From CADEEN01 sp963740395 (GTDB taxonomy: Bacteria > Pseudomonadota > Gammaproteobacteria > Burkholderiales > Burkholderiaceae_C), in contig CAVUEP010000008.1 of the NCBI GenBank assembly GCA_963740395.1, positions 1 through 64,000 on the forward strand: DNA of 64,000 bases, in the 5' to 3' direction. The notes under the pieces are model-generated. The model saw only the letters and a list, made by a program, of their open reading frames with translations, was not told the DNA's origin and did no database searches. The translations under genes and the position numbers were made by a program. Every line of letters starts with the position of its first letter. Within the stretch, counting starts at the first letter, position 1. Below are positions 35,020-44,200 of the stretch, piece by piece.

Positions 35020-36227
35020 AGTGGATCAACGTGCGCAGGACCGGCGTCGCGGCGCTGGCGCTCGCCATTGCCACGTGCGCCGCGGCCCAGGCCCAGCCGC
35101 TCGCCCCGAGCGCCGTCTCGCCACCTGCCCGTGTCGATATGGCGCTGCAAGGCAACGTGCTGGCCACGCACCGCGCTGCCGACCCTCTTGTGTGCCAGAG
35201 CGAATGCCAACGAACGCCGGGCTGCAGCGGCTACAGCTACGATCGCGTCGCCAAGGCCACATGCACCCTGCTCAGCGGCAAGTTGGCCGACATTGCGGCA
35301 CCGGGCGCAGTCTCCTGCCGCATGCCGTGTGAGCCGGGGCCGCGCGCCACCGCGCTGACGCAGCGTCTGCCGGCCACAACCCTGCTCAATCCGGCACCCG
35401 TCACGGCGGCCGCGCCCGACAAGCCTGTGGGCCTGCTGCCGAGCACGGCAACTCTGGCGACACGCGAGGCGCCCGCAATGCTGGCAAACGCCAGCGGCAC
35501 CGCCAGCACGCAGGCCGCCAGTTTCGGAAGCGGTCCTGTCCCGTACACACCGCTGCCGCCCTGCACGCCGGGCCGTGTCTCCAAGGTCGGCAGTTGCAGC
35601 AACGCTGCCGTCGCAGCCGCACCCACCAGCACGACGGTCACGCTGGTGCCGATCAACGACAACACGATTGCCTCCAGCAGCCTCGACGCCGTTTACCAGA
35701 ATTCGGTCTATCAATCGAACTACTGGAGCGCCACAACGCCCGGCATCGGCATGGGCTGCAATCAGTTGTTCGTGGCCCTCACAGGAGGCCAGCACATCAG
35801 CTGTGCAAGAGGCCTGATCAAGTTCAACCTGGCTTCGCTGGCCGGCAAGACCATCCAGAGCGCGACGCTGCGGCTGACCACGTCGGCCGCTGGCGTCGGG
35901 AACTACAAAGACCCGTGGTACGTGGCAGCGAGCGCATCCCCATGGTCCGGGTCGACCGTCACGTGGATCAACTACGGAGACCGGACTTACACCCCATCGA
36001 TCGGCGTTCAGAACGCACCCACGCTGGTGGGGCAGGTCTTCAATCTGGACCAGGCGGCCACCGTGCGCAGCTGGCTGTCCGGCGCCTACGCGAACAACGG
36101 CTTTGCCATGGCCCTGCGGCAGGAGCAGCTTCGCTCTTGCAGCTGCATCTCGCTCGACCACTTCGAGTTCCACAGCAACGAAGACGCCGGGGGTCGCGGC
36201 CCCAAATTGATCGTCACCTACCAATAG
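35016..36227 (+). CDS. Secreted PAN/Apple plus DNRLRE-like domain protein
   Basis: The protein is 403 aa with a signal peptide (MKWINVRRTGVAALALAIAT to AQAQ, about residue 28). The N-terminal PAN/Apple-like domain (CQSECQRTPGCSGYSY...CTLLSGKLADI...VSCRMPC) parallels that of the preceding protein. The C-terminal half resembles the DNRLRE beta-sandwich found in extracellular proteins (SATLRLTTSAAGVGNY, WSGSTVTWINYGDRTYTP, VRSWLSGAYANNGFAM, GRGPKLIVTYQ). DNRLRE modules are common in secreted polysaccharide-active or adhesive proteins. The ATG overlaps the upstream stop (ATGA). Confidence 0.75.
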   Translation: MKWINVRRTGVAALALAIATCAAAQAQPLAPSAVSPPARVDMALQGNVLATHRAADPLVCQSECQRTPGCSGYSYDRVAKATCTLLSGKLADIAAPGAVSCRMPCEPGPRATALTQRLPATTLLNPAPVTAAAPDKPVGLLPSTATLATREAPAMLANASGTASTQAASFGSGPVPYTPLPPCTPGRVSKVGSCSNAAVAAAPTSTTVTLVPINDNTIASSSLDAVYQNSVYQSNYWSATTPGIGMGCNQLFVALTGGQHISCARGLIKFNLASLAGKTIQSATLRLTTSAAGVGNYKDPWYVAASASPWSGSTVTWINYGDRTYTPSIGVQNAPTLVGQVFNLDQAATVRSWLSGAYANNGFAMALRQEQLRSCSCISLDHFEFHSNEDAGGRGPKLIVTYQ

Positions 36228-36239
36228 CGGAGCCTGACC

Positions 36240-36755
36240 ATGCCCAAGCGAATCCTCCCCGCCTTGTTGCTGAGCCTTGTGGCGCTGAGCGCTTCGGCCC
36301 AGCCCGCCGGCCACCTGGGCGTGCCTGGCGCGCAGATGGTCCACAGCTCGTTCGGCCCGATCGCGGGCCTGCCGGCCAACCAGCAATACATCCACGGCTA
36401 TGTGCGCCCCGACGGCACGGCCGAGCTTGCGACGAGCAACCTGCTGCTCAAGCAGACGCTCGTCTTCATGGACATTGTCGTGATCGTCCACCGCCCCGGC
36501 GGTGCGGTGTCGTGGCCCGAGTCCGGCGAGATCTACCTCGGCGACGCCGACGCGACGCAGAAGGGCCGGCCGGTGCAGGACCAGGCGCCGCTCTTGCGCT
36601 ACACGATGCCGGCCTATGAGAGCCGTTTGGTGCTGCGCGTGTCGCTGGCCGCGGGCCGCGCCTACGGTGGCTACCGCCAACCGGTGGCCGTGCACTACGG
36701 GCCGGCGGGTATCGACATGAACGTGCGCGCGAGCGGCTACGTGCTGGCCAACTGA
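36240..36755 (+). CDS. Small secreted protein, unrecognised
   Basis: The 171-aa protein has a short signal peptide (MPKRILPALLLSLVALSASA). The mature part is beta-rich with no cysteine (MVHSSFGPIAGLPANQQYIHGYV, YESRLVLRVSLAAGRAYGGYRQPVAV are its main strands, given here in part). No domain was recognised. It lies 12 bases after the DNRLRE protein in the site D operon, so it is probably exported with it. Confidence 0.65.
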   Translation: MPKRILPALLLSLVALSASAQPAGHLGVPGAQMVHSSFGPIAGLPANQQYIHGYVRPDGTAELATSNLLLKQTLVFMDIVVIVHRPGGAVSWPESGEIYLGDADATQKGRPVQDQAPLLRYTMPAYESRLVLRVSLAAGRAYGGYRQPVAVHYGPAGIDMNVRASGYVLAN

Positions 36756-36773
36756 AACCCTTGGGAGAAGAAG

Positions 36774-37803
36774 ATGAACACATCGAACTTCGCGTCGTCG
36801 CTGCGTGCCCGTTGGGGGGTGTTCTTGCACCTGCTGATCCTGCTGGTGCTGCCGTTCGCGGCGGCCGGCCCGGCCCGCGCCGACGACTGCGGCATGCAGA
36901 ACATGCGCCCGTGCCTGATCACGGAGCGCAAGCCGAGTTGCGACATCAATCTCGTCGAGAGCCAGGGCATGTGCGTGCGCCCTGCCTGCGGCACGGAGAA
37001 CGCGCGAGCCTGTTCCCGTTCGAGCGGACCACGATGGACCTCGTGCTCAAGGTGCCGGCGCCGCAGCCCTGTGATGCGAACCTGAAGGCCGAGGGCGGCG
37101 TCTGCGTCAGGCCGCGCTGCGGACTCGAAGGCGGGCCGCCCTGCACCATTTTCCAGCGGGTGCCGAGTTGCGACCTCAACCTGGCCGAGACGCCGGCCGG
37201 GTGCGTGCACCCGAATTGCGGCCGGCTCGGCCAAGCCCCCTGCGGGCTCGCAGTCAAGCGCGCCACCTTTGGCCCCTGCGATGTGAACCTGATCCCGCGC
37301 AACGGCCAGTGCGTGCGGCCCGGTGTCCCTGGGGCCTCCGCTGGCGCTGCGCCGGCGCAGACCAACGCCGCCGTGCCCGTCTCCGCACCACCCGCACCGC
37401 GTCCGGCCACACAGGCGCCGCCTCCGCCTCCGCCGCGGACGACTGCATTGTTGCCCCCGCCTCCGCCGCCTGCGCCCCCGCGGACGAATCGGTACCGCCT
37501 GCACCTGCACCTGCACCTGCACCTGCACCGCCGACGGTCGCGCAGCCCGCGGGCGAGATCGAGATCGACACCGACCGAGTCGGCCACGACATGCATGGCT
37601 TCAATGTGGCCCAGGCGAATCCGGCGATGTGCCAGTCAAGTTGCACCAACGATGCGCAGTGCGTGGCCTGGACCTACGTCAAGCCCGGCATCCAGGGCGC
37701 GGCGCCGCGCTGCTACCTGAAGAACGCCGTGCCCGCGGCGGCGCGCAACAACTGCTGCGTGTCGGGCACCAAGGGCGGCGCGTCGATGTCGGCGACGCGC
37801 TGA
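36774..37803 (+). CDS. Secreted Cys-repeat protein with C-terminal PAN domain (two apparent frameshifts)
   Basis: The gene starts MNTSNFASSLRARWG with a signal peptide ending ARADD (about residue 38). Then come four units of the pattern CDxNLxExxGxCVRPxCG...PC (CDINLVESQGMCVRPACG, CDANLKAEGGVCVRPRCG, CDLNLAETPAGCVHPNCG, CDVNLIPRNGQCVRPG). A proline-rich linker follows, then a PAN_4-like domain (DMHGFNVAQANPAMCQSSC...CVAWTYVKPG...CYLKNAVP). A base is missing near 37015 and the frame moves again in the poly-C tract near 37470. Both breaks are at homopolymers. Total about 343 aa. The Cys-repeat family was not recognised. Confidence 0.65.
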
Positions 37804-37879
37804 TAGCGCGGTGCGCGTGACGACGCCTATCAACGAACGGCTGACGACTGCCATCGCCACCTCTACAGGAGACCCTGCC

Positions 37880-38500
37880 ATGCCCGTTTTCGTCGCTTCC
37901 AGGCCCTGCGCACCGACCAGCCCGTTGCGCCGCCGCGTGTCACGCGTGGCCACGGCCGCGCTGGGCCTGCTGATCCTCGCCGGCCCGGCGCAGGCATTGC
38001 CCACTGCCAACGTCGACCGTGCGGACGTGGCGCCCAAACCGCTGCTGAGCAAGCCGGTGCCGGCACCCGCGCCCGCGGCCCTGCCCGACACCAGCGCCCT
38101 GCTGCCCGCAGGCGAGTACGTGCTGCGGCTCACGCTCAAGGGCGAGACGCTGGCACAGCCGGTGAAGGTCGGGCGCACCGGCGGCCATGTGAGCGCCGTC
38201 GTCGGCGGCAGCGAAACCCTGAGGGGCACCCTCGACGCCGCGGGTCGGCTGCAACTGGCCGGCGGCAACGCCACCGACCGGCTCGAACTCGGCGCCACGG
38301 TAGCCAACCGCCGCGCCAGCGGCCAGGCCCAACTCGGTCGCGGCGCCAATCGCATGAACGGCAGCTTCACGCTCGACCCGGCGGTGCAGGGCGCGAAGAA
38401 GATGAAGGAGTACCAGGCGCCCGGCACGGCCGCGGCCGAATGCGGCTTCTTCTGCAAGCTCGGCAAGGCCTGGGACGGCCTGACCAAATGGGCCGGCTGA
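37880..38500 (+). CDS. Secreted protein, unrecognised
   Basis: The protein is 206 aa from MPVFVASRPC, preceded by AGGAGAC; an in-frame GTG/ATG region upstream (37811) is less likely. The signal peptide has an unusually long basic n-region and is cut near GPAQALP. A proline-rich linker leads to a beta-sandwich-like part (GEYVLRLTLKGETLAQPVKV, LRGTLDAAGRLQLAGG). A C-terminal segment follows with CGFFCKLGKAWDGL, a short Cys-containing amphipathic helix. No family was recognised. It lies in the site D gene series. Confidence 0.62.
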   Translation: MPVFVASRPCAPTSPLRRRVSRVATAALGLLILAGPAQALPTANVDRADVAPKPLLSKPVPAPAPAALPDTSALLPAGEYVLRLTLKGETLAQPVKVGRTGGHVSAVVGGSETLRGTLDAAGRLQLAGGNATDRLELGATVANRRASGQAQLGRGANRMNGSFTLDPAVQGAKKMKEYQAPGTAAAECGFFCKLGKAWDGLTKWAG

Positions 38501-38536
38501 CGCCTGCTGTGCACAACCCATGAACGGAGCCATCGC

Positions 38537-39295
38537 ATGAACGAGATCTACAGAGCGGGCACTGCCCCGCGCCGTCACCTCCTGGCCTGCCTCGCTGCAA
38601 CGCTGTGCCTGGCCGTCGCCGCACCGGCGCTGGCCCAGTCCAACGCCCGCGTCGACGACTCGGCGTCGAGCAAGGAACTGCGCAGCGTCAAGCGCCAGGC
38701 CGGTGCCAAGCCGGCGGTGGCGATCTACGAATTCCGCAGCGCGGTGCCCGAGGTGCAGGTCGGTGCGGCGCAGGAGATGTTCGTCACCGCGCTCATCAAG
38801 TCGGGCGCCTTCGCCGTGGCCGAGCGCCAGCGGCTGAATGAAGGCCTGATGCGCGAGCGCCAGTTGCAAGCGGGCGGTATCACCGCCGGGCCCGCCGCCG
38901 GGCAGGTGGCCGCTGCGCGCTATGTCTTCGAGGTCGTGGTGTCGGAAGCCAATCGAGGCGCCAGCGAGAGCGCGCAAAGCTTCAACATCGGCGGCATGAC
39001 GGTCGGCGGCGGCAAGAGCGCCGACGCGATCGGGCTGGATGTGCGCATCGTCGATGTGCAGTCGGGCCTGGTGGTCGATGCGGTCAACGTGGTCAAGGCC
39101 ATCGAGGCCAGCACCAGCAACGTCAGCGGCGTGGGCAACCTGCTCGGCTCGCTGCGCGGCTTGTCGGGCAAGGCGATGCCGATCAGCCTGGACGCCGAGA
39201 GTCGCTCGAGTCGCAAAGAGGGCGTGGACCGCGCGCTGCGCGCCTGCATCGAAGTGGCCGTGGCCGAACTGGCGCGCCGGCTCGGTGCCGAGTGA
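38537..39295 (+). CDS. CsgG/HfaB-like protein
   Basis: The 252-aa protein has a signal peptide ending APALAQS (about residue 34). The body matches the CsgG/HfaB family: VAIYEFRSAVPEVQVG, MFVTALIKSGAFAVAERQRLNE, LQAGGITAGPAAGQVAAARYVFEVVVSEA, GLDVRIVDVQSGLVVDAVNV, and the C-terminal ALRACIEVAVAELARRL. CsgG oligomers form the curli export channel in the outer membrane, and HfaB anchors the Caulobacter holdfast. Those proteins are lipoproteins, but this one has no lipobox cysteine, so it may be a soluble periplasmic relative. It is the only recognisable transport-type component of the cluster. Confidence 0.78.
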   Translation: MNEIYRAGTAPRRHLLACLAATLCLAVAAPALAQSNARVDDSASSKELRSVKRQAGAKPAVAIYEFRSAVPEVQVGAAQEMFVTALIKSGAFAVAERQRLNEGLMRERQLQAGGITAGPAAGQVAAARYVFEVVVSEANRGASESAQSFNIGGMTVGGGKSADAIGLDVRIVDVQSGLVVDAVNVVKAIEASTSNVSGVGNLLGSLRGLSGKAMPISLDAESRSSRKEGVDRALRACIEVAVAELARRLGAE

Positions 39296-39308
39296 GGCGC
39301 GGGCTTCG

Positions 39309-40004
39309 ATGCAGCGCCGGCAAATGATCTTCGGCGCGGCGGCCGCGACGGGCTCGTTCGGCAGCCTCGTGCTCGGCGGCGACGTGCTGGCCCTGGGCCT
39401 GGACAGCCAGTCGGCGCTGTTCCTGGCGCCTGACGGTCGGCCCCTGCTGCTGCGCCGCTTCATGCCGGCCGCCGGGCCGCTGCAGCGCCACGCCTCGCGG
39501 CCTGGCGCCTGGTATGCGCTGCTGTACTTGCCGATGGCGGCGCAGTGGCCGGTGCAATTGCAGCTCTGGTCGACCGAGCGCGGCCACGACCTGCGCCTGT
39601 ACGCCCTGGACGCCGCGCCCGACGAGGCGCCCGGCGTGGTCCAGGCCCTGCCGATCGACACCGAAACCAGCCGCGTCGGCCGGCCGCCGCGCCTGTCGAG
39701 TCGCTTCATGCTGCCCGCGGCCAGCGCCGCGCCCGCCGTGTACGTGCTGGTCGAACAGTGGCGCATCGACGGCGAGCCGCCCGCGCCGCTGTGGGCCCAG
39801 TTGCTGGCTACGCCACCTTCGTCGCGCGAGCGCGCGCCGTGGTGGGCGTCGCGGCCTCCGTATGCACCCCGCAGCGCTAGCGCCAGTGACGCCGCCGTGG
39901 CGCCGCCGAGCCCGCTGACGCAGCAGATGCGCGACGGCCAGGCGTTCGAGGTGCCGATCTTGAATTTGCCGGCAGCGCCGGCGTCGTCGGGAGTCTGGCG
40001 ATGA
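39309..40004 (+). CDS. Exported protein, unrecognised
   Basis: The 231-aa protein has an N-terminal signal-like segment with two arginines (MQRRQMIFGAAAATGSFGS, then VLALG). It then has a beta-rich domain (GAWYALLYLPMAAQWPVQLQ, LRLYALDAAP, RFMLPAASAAPAVYVLVEQW) and a low-complexity tail. The pattern recalls the periplasmic MalM-like beta-sandwich, but the similarity is too weak to name. Stop and next start overlap (ATGA), so it is coupled to the following gene. Confidence 0.6.
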   Translation: MQRRQMIFGAAAATGSFGSLVLGGDVLALGLDSQSALFLAPDGRPLLLRRFMPAAGPLQRHASRPGAWYALLYLPMAAQWPVQLQLWSTERGHDLRLYALDAAPDEAPGVVQALPIDTETSRVGRPPRLSSRFMLPAASAAPAVYVLVEQWRIDGEPPAPLWAQLLATPPSSRERAPWWASRPPYAPRSASASDAAVAPPSPLTQQMRDGQAFEVPILNLPAAPASSGVWR

Positions 40005-40661
40005 ATGCGAGTGATAGCGCAGTCGTGGCGGCATCGCTGCTGGCAGTCCTGGTCACGGCGGCCATGCCGGTGCTGGCACAGACTATTCCCGTGACCACGC
40101 CGAAACTGGCGCCGCGCGCTCAGGGCCCCACGCCTGGACAGTCGCAATCGCAACCCCAAGCGAGCCCGCAGTACGCGGGCCAAGCCGGCATGCAACAAGG
40201 CAGCTACCAGGCCAGCCCGCCGCAGGCTGGCGGCTACGCAGCCCCGGCAACGCAGGGCGCTGCCTACGGGGCCTATGCGCCCGCCGTGCCGGCGGCGGCG
40301 CCGGTCATACCGCAACGCGCCGAGGCCGGTGCCTGCCGCGCCCAAACCACGCCCGATCGCCAGACCTTGATGCTGGTCAGCGGCACACCGGCGCTGGCCC
40401 GCACGCATGTGCCGCTGGGCGAGTTCCGCGCCCAACAGGTCGTGCATTCGTCCGACGGGCGCTGGGCGGTGGCCTACACCAAGCTGCGCGGTGCAGCACA
40501 GTTCGCGGCGATGACGATCGACCTCGAACGCTGTGAAGTGCAGCGGGTGCTCGACCTGAGTGCAGCCGGGCGAAGACGTGCGCTTCGAGGGCGACGACGC
40601 CGTGCTGCGCCTGACCGACGGCGAGCGGCGCATCGGTCTGCGCGACGGGAGGGTGCGGTGA
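40001..40661 (+). CDS. Exported Gln/Pro-rich protein (one apparent frameshift near its end)
   Basis: The product starts MNASDSAVVAASLLAVL with a signal peptide ending PVLAQ (about residue 27). It continues with a Gln/Pro/Ala/Tyr-rich low-complexity region (about 35-110) and a small folded domain (MLVSGTPALARTHVPLGEF, DGRWAVAYTKLRGAAQFAAM). An extra base near 40572 breaks the frame. With it removed the protein ends GEDVRFEGDDAVLRL...RDGRVR at 40661, and the next gene then starts in the GTGA overlap. Uncorrected, the frame runs through into the next gene and creates a false fusion. Function unknown. Confidence 0.6.
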
Positions 40662-41170
40662 GGCGCGCAAGGATGTCATGGCGCGGGCGGTTTGCCGCAT
40701 TCGTGCTGGTGTCGGTCGCGACCGTGGCGCTGCCGGCTGCGGCGCAGACCGTCGCCTACCGCTACAGCCTGCCCGCGGGCTGGACGAGCAGCGTCGATGG
40801 CAGCGTCGAGACGCTCACGCCAGGCAGCGAGGCGGCCGGCACCGTGCAGGCCCTGCTGCTCGCGCCCAAGCCGCTGGCGCAGGACTTCGAGGCCCAGTTC
40901 GACGCCGAGCGCAGCGCGCTCGAGGGCCACTGGGGTCTGAGCGCACCGCAGGCCACGCCGCCGCAGCGCGGGCGCACCGCGGCCGGCCCCTATGCCGCGC
41001 ATTTCGCCAGTTACGCCAGCGACGCCGGTCCGCGCTACATGTCCTTCCTGGCCGTCGGCCGCAGCGGCAAATTCGTGATGGTGGTCTTCGTCGCTGCGAG
41101 TGACGAGGCCTTCAACCGCGTCGCGCCGCAAGTCACGCAACTGTGGCAGGGCCTGCAGGTGGCGCCCTGA
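40658..41170 (+). CDS. Secreted protein, unrecognised
   Basis: The GTG at 40658 has GGGAGG 6 bases upstream; an ATG at 40673 is the alternative. About 170 aa with a signal peptide ending PAAAQT. The mature protein (YRYSLPAGWTSSVDGSVETL, AQDFEAQFDAERSALEGHWG, YMSFLAVGRSGKFVMVVFVA) resembles small proteins that fold like lipoprotein LpqN/PsbP-type alpha-beta sandwiches, but no family is assigned. It is the last gene before regulator 2, 57 bases upstream of it. Confidence 0.6.
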   Translation: MRRARMSWRGRFAAFVLVSVATVALPAAAQTVAYRYSLPAGWTSSVDGSVETLTPGSEAAGTVQALLLAPKPLAQDFEAQFDAERSALEGHWGLSAPQATPPQRGRTAAGPYAAHFASYASDAGPRYMSFLAVGRSGKFVMVVFVAASDEAFNRVAPQVTQLWQGLQVAP

Positions 41171-41187
41171 ATGCGCCCGCACTCGGC

Positions 41188-41193
41188 TAGCAT
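41188..41193 (+). promoter_or_regulatory. Core promoter (-10 TAGCAT) of SARP-like regulator 2
   Basis: CTCGG-C-TAGCAT-C-GCCGCG is nearly identical to the block at 26690-26707 before regulator 1, and again the T of TAGCAT is exactly 40 bases before the ATG. Conservation outside the coding repeat suggests a shared, functional promoter. Confidence 0.45.
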
Positions 41194-41227
41194 CGCCGCG
41201 ACCCACCCCTTGCGGGCCCCGCGCGCC

Positions 41228-44200
41228 ATGCACCTGACCCTCTCCGCCCACGCCGCCGCCCATACAGGTGGCGCGCCGATCGCGCTGGCGCTGCGCGACG
41301 CCGCACTGCTGGCCTGGTTGGCGCTCGAGGGCCCGACACCGCGCGCGCGCCTGGCTGCGCTGCTGTGGCCCGACAGCGAACTGGCGTCGGCGCACAACTC
41401 GCTGCGCCAGCGCCTGTTCAAGCTGCGCAAACAGCTCGGCGCCGACGCCGTGACCGGGACCACCACGTTGGCACTGGCCCACGGCGTCACGCATGACCTG
41501 GCGGAGGCCGACCAGGTGTTGGGCGCAGGCGCGCCGGTGGCAGCCGGCGAGTTCGCGGCCTGGCTCGAGCAGCAGCGGCAGCGCCGCCACGGCCGCGTTC
41601 GGCAGTCACTGGCCGAGTTGTGCGAGATGGCCGAGACGGCCGGCGACTGGCCCGATGCGCTGTCGCACGCCCACGAACTGGTCGCGCTCTCGCCGTTGTC
41701 GGAAGAAGCGCACCGTCGCGTCATTCGCCTGCATTACCTGAGCGGCGACCGCGCCGCCGCGCTGCTGGCCTTCGACCGCTGCGAGCGCATGCTCAAGGAC
41801 GAAGTCGGCGCACGGCCGGATGCCCAGACCCTGGCGCTCCTGAGCACGATCGAGTCGGGTGCCAGGTCGGGCAGCGCGCTGGCCGTCTCGTCCGCGATCC
41901 CGGCAAATATGCTGCGCCCGCCGCAGATGGTCGGGCGCCGCGGCGAGTTGCTTGCCGCACTTCACGCCTGGCGCGACGACCGCGTGTTCTGTCTCGAAGG
42001 CGAGGCCGGCATGGGCAAGAGCCGGTTGCTGCAGGAGATCGCCGTGCACCGACCCGATGCGGTCTGCGCCCAGGCACGCCCCGGCGACGCGGTCGTGCCC
42101 TATTCGACGCTGGTGCGCCTGCTGCGCGCGTTGATGGCCCGCACACCCCAGGTGCAGGACACGTCGACGCTGCGATCGCTGGCCCTGGTGCTGCCCGCGC
42201 TCGGCGCGCCGAACGAGATGCTCGTCGGCACCGACGCCAGCCACCGGATGGCGCTCGGGCAGGCGGTGGCCGAACGCATCGAGGCCGCACGCCAAGCCGG
42301 TGTTGGCGCTGTGATCGTAGACGACCTTCACTTTGCCGACGATGCGAGCCTGGAGATGTTCTTGCAGCTGTCGCGCGGCGGCGCCGTGCTGCAGTGGGGG
42401 TTTGCCAGGCGCCCCGCCGAGGGGTCCCGCGGACTGAATGAGCTGGTCGAGGCCTTGCTCGAGGAGCAGCGCCTGGAACCGGTGCCGCTCGCGGCGCTGA
42501 CACGCGAGCAATTGGCCGAACTGCTGGACACTTTGAGCCTGCCCGCGTCGCAGGTCGCCGCGCTGTCGCAAACGCTGCATCAGCACACCGGCGGAAACCC
42601 GCTGTTCGTGCTTGAGACCTTGCGTCAGTCGTGGGTCGATTCGAGTCTGGCGGGGGGTCGGCTGCCGCGACCCGTCAGCGTGACGCGGCTGATCGAGCGC
42701 CGCGTGATGCGCTTGTCGCCTGCGGCGGTGCGTCTGGCACGTTGCGCTGCGGTGGCGGGGGTCGACTTCTCGATCGAACTGGCGGCAGTGGTGCTGGCCG
42801 TGCCCGTGATCGACCTGGCCGATGCCTGGACCGAACTCGAGCAGGCCCAGGTTTTCGCCGACGGGGCCTTCGCCCATGACCTGATCAACGAAACGGTGCG
42901 TGCGGCCCTGCCGCGCCAGATCGCGCGCCATCTGCATGGCGAGGTCGCCTCGCATCTGGAGTCGCGCGGTGCTGAGGCGGCGTCGGTGGCAGCGCATTGG
43001 CTGGCGGCCGGAGAAACCCGGCGCGCCCTGCCGTTCCTGCGCCGCGCCGGGGAAACGGCCATGGCGCAGCGCCGCTTCGGCGAGGCAGCCGCGACCTTCG
43101 AGAACGAGGCCCAGCTACGCCTGGGACTGGATGACCGGTCGGGCGCGTTTGCCGCGGCGCATGCCATGCGCCAGGCCTGTTTCGAGCTCGACCTGGGGGA
43201 CCGCACCGACGCGGCGCTCGAGTTGATGCAGCGAGCCGCATGCACACCGCAGCAGCGGGCGTCGGCGCAGGCCGAGCGGGCGATCGTTTGCATGCACCGA
43301 GGCGCAATGCTCGCCGCCGAGGAGGCGGTCGTGGCCGGGCTCGCTGCGCTCGGCAGCTTGGCCGAGCCCGCGTTGCGGTCCCTGCTGAACCAGCACCTGG
43401 CCGCGGTGCGTGTCTGGCAGCATCGCCCGGCCGAGGCCTTCGAACTGATGCGCAGCATCGAGTCCGACGTCGAGGCGACCTGCGACATCGACCGGCAAGT
43501 CGAGTTCGCCCAGGGCTATGCCGTCGTCCTCGAGCATCTCGATCGACCGGCGGAATCGGCGGTCTGGTACCGGCGCGCCGCGGACAAGGCGATCGCCGGA
43601 GCCAAGCTGCCGGCTGCGGCTCAGGCCTTGCTCAACCTGGCCATCGGTAGTCGCGACAGTGGCCAGCTCGACACGGCCCTGGCCACATTGCAGGAAGCCC
43701 AGGCGCTGCTCGTGAGCCTGCCCGAAGGGGCGATTCCCTACTCCAGCCTGGACGTGAATTTCGGCATTGTGATGCGCGACCTTGGCCGCTACGGCGAGGC
43801 GCTCGACTGGCTCGATCGGGCGATCGAACGGGGTCGCGTCCATGTCCCTGGCTGGGTACCGCTGTTCTTGGCCCACCGCGCCCAGACCTGGCTCGCGCTC
43901 GGCCAGCTGTCGCAAGCGCAGCAGGATCTCAATGCCGCCGCTGTCGACGAAGCGCCGCCGCTGGCGCGGCTGCGGTGCGAGCTGGCGAGCGCGCAATTGC
44001 AGCGCTCGCTCGGTAAGGACGCTGGCGCAGCATTCGCGCGCGCCGAGGCGCAGATCGGCGTCAACGGCCGCGCCCTGTCCCGGCATCGACTGGTGCTGAT
44101 GCGCTGCAGCGTGCTCGACCCGGCCGAGGCGCTGGCCGCCGCGGGCGAGGTGCTCGACTCAGCGCTGGCGGCCAAGCGCGCGGGCGTGATGGTCGCCGCG

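Noticed and set aside
37495..37535. LHLHLHLHLH-type His/Leu repeat in one frame
   Set aside because: It is the out-of-frame reading of a Pro-Ala linker (APAPAPAPAP). The correct frame continues into the PAN domain.
39001..41170. Single long protein from 40001 to 41170
   Set aside because: The middle (Arg-rich, from about residue 190) is junk reading through a frameshift. Correcting one base yields a stop at 40661 and a second gene with its own signal peptide.
26827..41818. The 500-bp direct repeats as insertion-sequence ends
   Set aside because: They lie wholly inside coding sequence of two paralogous regulators, with no transposase or target-site duplication.
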